Below are positions 58,601-64,000 of a stretch of 64,000 nt of DNA, in pieces. The stretch's first letter is position 1. Every line of letters starts with the position of its first letter. The position numbers were made by a program, and so were the translations under genes. Source of the DNA: Ensifer sesbaniae (GTDB taxonomy: Bacteria > Pseudomonadota > Alphaproteobacteria > Rhizobiales > Rhizobiaceae); NCBI RefSeq assembly GCF_013283665.1, contig NZ_JABEKU010000001.1:3479137-3543136 (forward strand). Direction: 5' to 3'. The notes beneath the pieces were generated by a model. That model worked only from the letters and a program-made list of their open reading frames with translations, made no database searches and was not told where the DNA came from.

Positions 58601-61308
58601 GCGCGAGCGACAATGTCGTTGCGGCGCGGCAGGAGGCCGTTGATCAGCGACAGAGTCGGAGCCACGAACAAGCTGAAGATCAGCACGATCTGCCAGATCA
58701 ACGCTTCCGCCGGCTCCATATAGTACCAGCCCATGACCGAGGCGACGAGCCAGGCAAGCGGGATCAGCGAGCGGCGCAGGTTATCATACATCTTCCAGCG
58801 GCCGAGCATCGACAGCCCGTTCGAGAAGTTGAAGATGTAGGGCAGGAGCTGCCAGTCGCCGCGCGCCCAGCGATGCTGGCGCGACATCTCGACCTCATAG
58901 CGGGTCGGGAAATCCTCGACGAGCTCGACGTCGGTCACCAGCGCGCAGCGCACATAGGAGCCTTCGAGCAGGTCGTGGCTGAGAACGGCGTTTTCCTGGA
59001 TCCGGCCCTTCAGCGCCGCCTCGAAGGCGTCGACATGGTAGAGGCCCTTGCCGGTGAAGCTGCCTTCGCCGGCGATGTCCTGGTACACGTCGGAAACGGT
59101 GAAGACATAGGGGTCGATGCCGCGGTTGGCCGAGAAGATGCGTTGGAAGGCCGAGGCTTCGCTGCCCGTGGTCAGCGACGGCGTCACGCGCGGCTGCAGC
59201 AGGCTGTAGCCGGCGATTACCTTCTGCGTCTTAGGGTCGACCACCGGGCGGTTGATCGGATGGCAGATCTTGCCGACGAGCTTCGTCACCGCATCGCGCA
59301 TCAGGCGCGTGTCGGAATCGAGCGTCATGACGTACTGGACGTTGTCCGGCACCGTGTTGGCGCCCTGCAGGAATGAGGTGTCGCGGTCGCCGCGAAGCAG
59401 CATGTTCAGCTCGTGCAGCTTGCCGCGCTTGCGCTCCCATCCCATCCACACGCCTTCCTGTTCGTTGAACAGGCGGCGGCGATGCAGGAGGTAGAAGCGC
59501 GTCTTGCCGTCATAGGCGTAGCGCGCCGAAAGCTGGGCAATCTCGCGCTTGGCGTAGTCGAGCACGTCGGAATCGGTGCTCGACTCCTCCACCTTGCTGT
59601 CCGCCCAATCGCTCAAAAGCGCGAAGTAGATCTCGCCACGCGGATTGGCCAGATAATGTACCTCGAGATTACGCACGAGTTCGTCGACATGGTCGCGCTT
59701 GGCGATCAGGCAGGGCACGACGACGAGGGTGCGGGCATGCTCGGGAATCCCGTCGAGGAATTCGTAGCCGACAAGTCGCGATGGTTTGACGAACAGCGTC
59801 ACCAGCGTGTTGAACAGGCCCATCGCGCCTTCCGAAGCCGGAAGCGCGAAAAGAAGCAGCATGATCAGCTTCGCGCCGTTCGGAATGTCCATCGGGCTGA
59901 CGAAGGAAAAGACGGCGATCATCGCCAGGATGGTCAAGAGGATGTTCGGTCCGGCGATCGCGAACCAGTCGAGCTTTCGGCTGATACGGATGATCGTCTG
60001 CAGCAGCGAGGGTCGGTAGCCGATCCTCTTCTCGAGCATCTTCCGCTGCTTGCCGACGAGGAAGGAACCGACATTCGGCTCCTGCAGCGGCGCTTCGGTC
60101 GCGGCCGCGGCCTCCGCCTCGCGCACCATCTCGATGGCGATCTGCGTCACCTCGTATTCGCTGTGACCGGAGCGGCGAGCCAGCTTCTCGATCGTATCGC
60201 GATACTTGTTGCGCGAGCCGAAATCGAGCGCTGCATAGTCGGAGCCCTCGCGCAGCGCCGCATCGATCTTGCTGACGCTTTCGAACCAGACGGCCCAATC
60301 GGTGTCGTCGACTTCGCGCAGGCTGCGGATGATGTTGCTCATCGTCGCGTTACCGGACGACAGGCGGTTCTGCTCCGCGACCAGCGCGTTCTCAACGTCG
60401 CTGCCGCGGTTCTCGAGCTGCTCCTCGATCCAGCCGATGACGGCGCCCGAAGTCTGCGAGCCGTCGCGCATGCGGTAAAGCAGTTGCGCGACGAAGGTGT
60501 TGTCGGCGGCCAGAGCTTCCGACTCGGCCAGCAGTGCCCGACATTTTTCCGGATCGTTCAGGCGGATGATCTGGTCGGCGACATCGTTTGCCTTGCGGCG
60601 CATGCCGCGCGAGCGCTCGACGCGGATGGCGATCCGGCGAAGATTTTCGATCAGCACGAAGCGCAGTATCGACGGCAGCGCCCAAAGTTCGCCGATCTTG
60701 AAGGTCTCGTGCTTCTGGAAGCCCTCGACCATCGCCGTGATGCTTTCTCGCGTCACCGTGCTGTGCGTGTGGGCGACATAGAGCCAGGCGAGCGCCATGG
60801 TGCGCGGAATCACCGTGCCCGAAACCGGGAGCGTCGGAAGCTGGCGATAGAACCGGCGCGGGAAGTCGCGCCGGACTTCCTGGATCGCTTCTTCGACGAC
60901 ATGGTGGTTGTCGAGCAGCCACTCGGCGGCCGGCGTTATCGTCGCCCCGGCCTCCACGTCGGCGGCCGTCGCCCGGTAGACGCGCAGGATCTCGTTCTCG
61001 TTTTCACGATGCCGCGGGCGGAACTCGAACGGGAAGAAACCCGGCAGCGCGGAAGCGCCCTTCAATGCGAGATCCTCGCCGCATTGCCGGAGGTCCTCCA
61101 TCGAGAAGAAGGTGGCGCGGATCGAATCATTGTAGTCGATCTGCTTTGCTTCCGGTTCGCGCGGAGAGGTGGGCGGCGTAGTTTGAAGCTGCATGGGTAC
61201 GGGTTCTGAATCCAGCCGGGGTTGATCGGCCCGGTCCTCGTTGGGTTGCCGGGTTGGCTGCGGACCTGAGAATTCAGGCTGAGCCGGCGCGTTGCTAGAC
61301 ACGGTCAT
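52681..61308 (-). CDS. ndvB: Cyclic beta-1,2-glucan synthase
   Basis: A giant 2875-residue inner-membrane enzyme that primes, elongates, sizes and closes cyclic beta-1,2-glucans from UDP-glucose. In order: an N-terminal cytoplasmic region; two hydrophobic segments near residues 450-510; the GT84 glucosyltransferase with LDSDTRLM and the RQHRWARGDW motif (about 815-824); further membrane helices around 880-1050; a glycoamylase-like domain; and a C-terminal GH94-type phosphorylase that controls ring size, with GGDWNDGMNRVG near residue 2573. The length agrees with NdvB/ChvB/Cgs. The ATG at 61306-61308 has GGGAGG four bases upstream; a GTG-like start four codons earlier lacks that spacing. Confidence 0.97.
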   Translation of the reverse strand: MTVSSNAPAQPEFSGPQPTRQPNEDRADQPRLDSEPVPMQLQTTPPTSPREPEAKQIDYNDSIRATFFSMEDLRQCGEDLALKGASALPGFFPFEFRPRHRENENEILRVYRATAADVEAGATITPAAEWLLDNHHVVEEAIQEVRRDFPRRFYRQLPTLPVSGTVIPRTMALAWLYVAHTHSTVTRESITAMVEGFQKHETFKIGELWALPSILRFVLIENLRRIAIRVERSRGMRRKANDVADQIIRLNDPEKCRALLAESEALAADNTFVAQLLYRMRDGSQTSGAVIGWIEEQLENRGSDVENALVAEQNRLSSGNATMSNIIRSLREVDDTDWAVWFESVSKIDAALREGSDYAALDFGSRNKYRDTIEKLARRSGHSEYEVTQIAIEMVREAEAAAATEAPLQEPNVGSFLVGKQRKMLEKRIGYRPSLLQTIIRISRKLDWFAIAGPNILLTILAMIAVFSFVSPMDIPNGAKLIMLLLFALPASEGAMGLFNTLVTLFVKPSRLVGYEFLDGIPEHARTLVVVPCLIAKRDHVDELVRNLEVHYLANPRGEIYFALLSDWADSKVEESSTDSDVLDYAKREIAQLSARYAYDGKTRFYLLHRRRLFNEQEGVWMGWERKRGKLHELNMLLRGDRDTSFLQGANTVPDNVQYVMTLDSDTRLMRDAVTKLVGKICHPINRPVVDPKTQKVIAGYSLLQPRVTPSLTTGSEASAFQRIFSANRGIDPYVFTVSDVYQDIAGEGSFTGKGLYHVDAFEAALKGRIQENAVLSHDLLEGSYVRCALVTDVELVEDFPTRYEVEMSRQHRWARGDWQLLPYIFNFSNGLSMLGRWKMYDNLRRSLIPLAWLVASVMGWYYMEPAEALIWQIVLIFSLFVAPTLSLINGLLPRRNDIVARAHLHAVLTEIRAANAQVALRIVFIAHNAAMMGDAIVRSLYRTFVSGKLMLEWRTAAQVQSAGHGTIGDYYRAMWIAPALSALSLALAAVSDTGLPFIGIPFALLWALSPAVAWFVSQSAETEDQLVVSDEAIDEMRLIARRTWRYFETFVTAEQHFLPPDNFQETPQPVLAERTSPTNIGVYLLSVMSARDFGWIGFEETINRLEQTIATIDRMPKYRGHLFNWYRTNTLDTMEPRYISSVDSGNLAGHLIAVSSMCRDWAEAPSAHVQGSLDGIGDVVAILEEVLRELPDDRKTVRPLRRLIEERIVGFQNALAAVKREREFASIRVINLAVLARDMHKLTVNLDHEVRTPQSTEVTKWANALVSTCEAHIADGVFDLSAIESLRQRLLVLKDRARDIAFSMDFSFLFRPERRLLSIGFRVNANELDEACYDLLASEARLTSLFAIAKGDLPTEHWYKLGRPIVPIGARGALISWSGSMFEYLMPPLVMQERQGGILNQTNNLVVKEQINHGRRLGTPWGISEAAFNARDHELTYQYTNFGVPTLGLKRGLGQNAVIAPYASILACMYDPKSALANLGRLREVGALGAYGFHDAVDFTPTRVPEGQKCAVVRNYYAHHHGMSIAAVANVVFNGRLREWFHADPVIEAAELLLQEKAPRDIPIMNAKREPESVGKGQDDLLRPEVRIIENPLAQDRETVFLSNGHYSIMLTANGAGYARWNGQSVTRWKPDPVEDRTGTFIFLRDTTTGDWWSATSEPRRAAREKVLTRFGDDKAEFVKTVGDLTSEVECIVATEHDAEGRRVILLNTGAQDRFIEVTSYAEPVLSTDEADSAHPAFSKMFVRTEISRRGDVIRVSRNKRSASDPDMEVAHLVTDNAGSDRHTEAETDRRRFIGPGRTLAEAAAFDTDAVLSGTDGFTLDPIMSLRRVVRVPAGKKVSVVFWTIAAPNREEVDRAIDRYRHPETFNQELIHAWTRSQVQMRHVGVTSQEAASFQMLGRYLVYPDMHLRADTATVQAGLDSQSKLWPLAISGDYPIFCLRINDDGDLGIAREALRAQEYLRARGITADLVIINERASSYAQDMQHALDFMCENLRLRGLSDGPRQHIFSVRRDLMEAETWSTLLSASRAVFHARNGTISDQIARANSLYSPAPVKGSEKTTGFVGPLLAAPQEKTDVAPAEVRGDGLSFWNGFGGFAEGGREYVVRLRGGEATPQPWINVISNEQFGFHVSAEGAAFSWSRNSRDYQLTPWTNDTVINRPGEAIFIRDMESGSVSTPYASLSRRRSVVFETAHGLGYSSFRSTQDGLEIEATHTVHRSLPAKLIRVSIRNRAATARRLRLYGYNEWVLGNNRARSAPFILSKWDEEAAALVATNPYSIDYAGRFAFFTVDGGQAAGYTASRREFLGSLGGILVPQAVLSGADLSGSVDVDGDPCAVVASDLTIEPGAERQVTFILGDADNEDQLRAIIGELRETAFDTVLDAAKTFWRDLTDIVKVETPDPAFDAMINHWLPYQSLGCRIMARSAFYQASGAFGFRDQLQDTLAFLIHRPELARAQILNAAARQFVEGDVQHWWLPGTGAGVRTMISDDVVWLAHAVTHYCSVTGTSDILSEQIAFISGPALEEGQHDAFYKPEISEEVGDVYEHCARALDLAIKRTGKNGLPLILGGDWNDGMNRVGAAGKGTSTWLGWFLAGTLRGFLPYARERKDQTRVTRWESHLETLKKALDTAGWDGDYYRRGYYDDGTPLGTSEALECRIDSIGQSWSVLSGEGDEQRSLKAMDAVMAELVDPDQHIVRLFTPPLERTSQDPGYIKAYPPGVRENGGQYTHAATWVALAFAEQGRAEEAWRVFQMLNPVSHAGSREAAEHYRVEPYVVAADIYGEGDLAGRGGWTWYTGSAGWLYRVGIEGILGIRRQGDKLVIRPVLPAAWDGYSAEVTLNGARHKISVQRDQKSGEPIVSINNSVTKNAHEGILL

Positions 61309-61660
61309 GTGTCCTCCCATCCACCGTCAATTCCCGCATGTGGGGAACTGGCGGTAACAGGCACCGCCCTCGACTGGGCATCGGAGATCGCAAAGCCGGC
61401 GGCGCATTGGTTTTCAAGGCCGCGTGATGCATGAAAATGGCATTTTTTAGCCGTGGTGCCAACAGCTTGCAAGGATTGCTCATATAAGTTTGGACGATTT
61501 GCGCACAGACGAATCAAGCCGAAACCGGCCGCTAAACACGCCCCCAATGGCACTTCGATACAGCTCTCTCAATTGCCCTCTTCTCAAGCTTCATCGCGGA
61601 TGGCAGACGAGGCGAAACGTGAAGCGGCGAGGAAGGTTCCCTCGATTTGCAGAAAATCCG
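61309..61660. other. Intergenic region upstream of ndvB
   Basis: About 350 bases between the ndvB start and the end of the LysR gene on the same strand. The 61420-61500 part is AT-rich and probably holds the ndvB promoter. Short frames here have no support. Confidence 0.5.
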
Positions 61661-62554
61661 TCAGCCTACCTGCTCGGTAATCCACTCCCGGAAGGCCAGG
61701 CTGATGGGGTTTTCGAGTTTGCCCTCGGGCACGGCGAGATAGTAGCTGTTTTCCGTCTTCATCGGCCGGTCGAGCACGATGCTGAGCGTGCCGGCGGCAA
61801 TTTCCTGTTCGATCAGGTAACGTGGCAGCAGCGCAAAACCGAGGCCCGCCGTCGCCGCTTCGATCACCATGGAGAACTGGTCGAAGCGGTTGCCGCGATA
61901 GGCGCCGCGGCCGTCCATGTCGTTCGCCTCGAACCATTGCGCCCAGAGCTTGGGACGCGTGGCGAGGTGCAGCAACGGGCCGGCGACGAGATCCTCGGGA
62001 GTCTTGACCGGATGGTTCGCCAAGAGGGCGGGGCTTGCAGCGGGCACGATGATCTCGCTGCAGAGATAGCTGCAGGTGGCGCGCGCCCAGACCGGTTGGC
62101 CGTAGTGGATGGCGAGATCGAAGTTCTGTTCGTCGAAATCGAAAGGCGCGGAACGGGAGGCGATGTTCAGCACCGTATCCGGATGGCGCTTGAGGAAATC
62201 GGGAAGGCGCGGCACCAGCCAGCGGCTGCCGAAGGTCGGCAGCGAGGCGATCGACAGCGTCGAGTCCGCCCGGGCCGAGGCCATGGCGCGCACCATCAGT
62301 TCCTCGGTCTGGTTGAGGAGACGCCGAACCTCCGGCAGGAATTTTTGGCCGGCATCCGACAGGATCACCCGCTGGCGCACGCGCTCGAATAGAAGCACGC
62401 CGAGTTGGTTTTCGAGATCCTTGATCTGCCGACTGACGGCACTTTGGGTGAGGTTCAGCTCGGCTGCGGCCTGCGTGAAGCTGCCATGTCGCGCCGCGCA
62501 TTCGAACGCCTGCAGCGTCGTCACGTCGGGAACCAGCCTGCGGCTTAACTTCAT
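61661..62554 (-). CDS. LysR family transcriptional regulator
   Basis: A 297-residue LysR regulator. The N-terminal helix-turn-helix is TTLQAFECAARHGSFTQAAAELNLTQSAVSRQIKDLENQLGVLLFER, complete and typical, followed by the two-lobed ligand domain (IASLPTFGSRWLVPRLPDF). The overall look is GcvA-like. It is divergent from the DUF1338 gene, with about 110 bases between starts; LysR proteins normally control the divergent neighbour, so it probably regulates that gene in response to a catabolic intermediate. The ATG at 62552-62554 is used. Confidence 0.92.
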   Translation of the reverse strand: MKLSRRLVPDVTTLQAFECAARHGSFTQAAAELNLTQSAVSRQIKDLENQLGVLLFERVRQRVILSDAGQKFLPEVRRLLNQTEELMVRAMASARADSTLSIASLPTFGSRWLVPRLPDFLKRHPDTVLNIASRSAPFDFDEQNFDLAIHYGQPVWARATCSYLCSEIIVPAASPALLANHPVKTPEDLVAGPLLHLATRPKLWAQWFEANDMDGRGAYRGNRFDQFSMVIEAATAGLGFALLPRYLIEQEIAAGTLSIVLDRPMKTENSYYLAVPEGKLENPISLAFREWITEQVG

Positions 62555-62667
62555 TCCAGCCTCGCATCAACATAGTCGGAAGCAACGCGATCAATGGCCA
62601 GTTCGATCGGATATGATCCGAAATGAGAATGACCTTGTCCTTCACCCATAGCGCGAGGCGAGCCCCA

Positions 62668-64000
62668 GTGAAAGAGAATAGTTCCGTATCCGCCGACGAC
62701 ATCCGTTCGGCCTTTTCCGCAGCCATGTCGGTCATGTACCGCGAAGAGGTGCCGGCCTATGGCACGCTGATGGAACTGGTCGCCAAGGTGAACGACGATA
62801 CGCTCGCCGCCGACCCGCTCCTGAAGGAGCGTCTGAACGCCACGGATTCGCTCGATCGTATCTCCGAGGAGCGCCACGGCGCGATCCGCCTGGGCACGCC
62901 GGCCGAACTCGCAATGATGCGCCGCGTCTTCGCCGTCATGGGCATGTATCCGGTCGGCTACTACGATCTGTCGACCGCCGGCGTCCCCGTCCATTCGACC
63001 GCCTTCCGCCCGGTCGGCGAGGCCGCGCTGAAGCGCAACCCGTTCCGCGTCTTCACCTCGCTGCTGCGCCTCGACCTGATCGCCGACGAAGCGCTGCGCG
63101 CCGAAGCCGAGGTCATCCTCGCCGCGCGCCAGATCTTCACCGCCGGCGCCGTGGAGCTGACGGAAAAGGCCGAGCGCGACGGCGGCCTCGACAAGGCGGA
63201 CGCCGAGCGTTTCGTCTCGGAAGTGCTCGAAACCTTCCGCTGGCACGACAAGGCCAATGTCAGCGCCGACATGTATAAGCGCCTGCATGACGCCCATCGC
63301 CTGATCGCCGACGTCGTCTCCTTCAAGGGGCCGCACATCAACCACCTGACGCCGCGCACGCTCGATATCGACAAGGTGCAGGCGCTGATGCCGGAATACG
63401 CCATCGCCCCGAAAGCCGTCGTCGAGGGGCCGCCGACCCGCAAGTGCCCGATCCTCCTGCGCCAGACCTCGTTCAAGGCCCTGGAAGAGCCGGTCTCCTT
63501 CAGGGATGCCGACGGCACCTGGAAGGCCGGTTCGCACACCGCCCGCTTCGGCGAGATCGAACAGCGCGGCATTGCGCTGACGCCGAAGGGCCGTGCGCTC
63601 TACGACGAGCTGCTCGACGCCTCGCGCAAGATCGTCCGCCCGGCGGCCGACGGCTCGAATGCCCGCGAATACGAAGCGGCACTCGCCAAGGCGTTCCAGC
63701 CTTTCCCCGACACCTGGGCAGGTATCCGCGAAGCCGGCCTCGGCTATTTCAGCTATTCGCCGACGGAGAAGGGCCGCAAGGCCGGCATTTCCCCGGCCCG
63801 TGACATCGAGGCGCTGATCACCGACGGCCTCGTCCAGTTCGACGCGATCGTCTACGAAGACTTCCTGCCGGTCAGCGCCGCAGGCATCTTCCAGTCGAAC
63901 CTCGGCGACGGCGCCCAGCAGGAATTCATCGCCAGCCCCAACCAGAAGCGTTTTGAAGCCGATCTCGGCGCCACCGTGCTCAACGAATTCGACCACTATG
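62668..64000 (+). CDS. hglS: DUF1338 enzyme, 2-oxoadipate dioxygenase/decarboxylase (HglS/YdcJ type), partial
   Basis: The window holds 444 codons with no stop; the gene runs off the right edge. The sequence VSADDIRSAFSAAMSVMYREEVPAYGTLMELV, HGAIRLGTPAELAMMRRVFAVMGMYPVGYYDLS, and later FKGPHINHLTPRTLDI and LRQTSFKALEEP, is that of DUF1338 proteins. The family, studied as HglS in Pseudomonas, converts 2-oxoadipate to D-2-hydroxyglutarate in D-lysine breakdown, using a metal bound by His and Glu on a VOC-like fold; HINHLTPR is probably one ligand region. I use GTG at 62668 because the family N-terminus begins there; in-frame ATGs at 62623 and 62629 are alternatives. LysR is divergent. Confidence 0.88.
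   Translation, partial: MKENSSVSADDIRSAFSAAMSVMYREEVPAYGTLMELVAKVNDDTLAADPLLKERLNATDSLDRISEERHGAIRLGTPAELAMMRRVFAVMGMYPVGYYDLSTAGVPVHSTAFRPVGEAALKRNPFRVFTSLLRLDLIADEALRAEAEVILAARQIFTAGAVELTEKAERDGGLDKADAERFVSEVLETFRWHDKANVSADMYKRLHDAHRLIADVVSFKGPHINHLTPRTLDIDKVQALMPEYAIAPKAVVEGPPTRKCPILLRQTSFKALEEPVSFRDADGTWKAGSHTARFGEIEQRGIALTPKGRALYDELLDASRKIVRPAADGSNAREYEAALAKAFQPFPDTWAGIREAGLGYFSYSPTEKGRKAGISPARDIEALITDGLVQFDAIVYEDFLPVSAAGIFQSNLGDGAQQEFIASPNQKRFEADLGATVLNEFDHY

Noticed and set aside
53005-61209. Long plus-strand frames (813, 1139 and 598 codons) opposite ndvB
   Set aside because: All lie inside the continuous 2875-codon ndvB gene and have shadow composition. No ribosome binding site or domain is visible.
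1-64000. CRISPR array, prophage, insertion sequence, toxin-antitoxin pair, or tRNA/rRNA gene
   Set aside because: No regularly spaced direct repeats, no transposase, integrase, phage or toxin-like protein, and no cloverleaf or rRNA sequence was seen. Repeats present are short palindromic intergenic elements.

Overview
The window looks like a stretch of the main chromosome of a fast-growing rhizobium, most likely Sinorhizobium/Ensifer. Supporting evidence: uniformly high GC with long antisense shadow frames opposite real genes; an RpoH2-type sigma factor, CdnL, PhaR and pha genes, a ~1150-residue pyruvate carboxylase, NdvA and a 2875-residue NdvB cyclic glucan synthase; and several families of short palindromic mosaic repeats of the kind found between rhizobial genes. 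I see no rRNA, tRNA, insertion sequence, prophage or CRISPR array. Almost every gene is intact and typical of its family.

Layout. 0-4 kb: end of a 2H RNA phosphoesterase, a low-molecular-weight tyrosine phosphatase, pterin carbinolamine dehydratase, a DUF1232 protein, an IalB-type secreted protein, rlmN. 4-7 kb: three-gene ABC importer of the DUF534/TrpXYZ type, then a palindromic repeat element. 7-14 kb: LysE exporter facing argG; MarR-controlled drug exporter; ABC-F ATPase; thiamine pyrophosphokinase; acetyltransferase. 14-18 kb: TPP riboswitch and thiBPQ. 18-27 kb: M48 lipoprotein protease, rpoH2, then the run helicase, S4 protein, ferredoxin, cdnL on the minus strand, with repeats between. 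27-31 kb: PHB genes phaB and phaA (with an unknown secreted protein between them), divergent phaR, a membrane protein, rpmF. 31-38 kb: GST, DUF1868 protein, mtgA, ispA, hisC, a second LysE exporter, ispG, MFS transporter. 39-43 kb: VOC protein and DeoR regulator, divergent from a cystine/polar amino-acid ABC importer. 43-47 kb: pyc and a LuxR solo. 47-61 kb: cyclic beta-1,2-glucan functions (ndvA exporter, OpgC-type succinyltransferase, ndvB synthase) interrupted by tag, a YciI protein and its likely TetR regulator. 61-64 kb: LysR regulator divergent from a DUF1338 (2-oxoadipate dioxygenase/decarboxylase, HglS) gene cut by the window edge.

The genes form several working sets: thiamine salvage (TPP riboswitch, ThiBPQ, ThiN), carbon storage and anaplerosis (phaAB, phaR, pyc), isoprenoid supply (ispA, ispG), and synthesis, decoration and export of cyclic glucans for osmotic adaptation and host interaction. 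I did not find a clearly new multi-gene system. The most unusual things are in the repeats: one family ends in the 11-mer TGAAGCGCGTC, whose first three bases are the stop codon of three different genes, and another copy has been translated into the N-terminus of ThiB. Several sharp palindromes next to regulator genes are good operator candidates.
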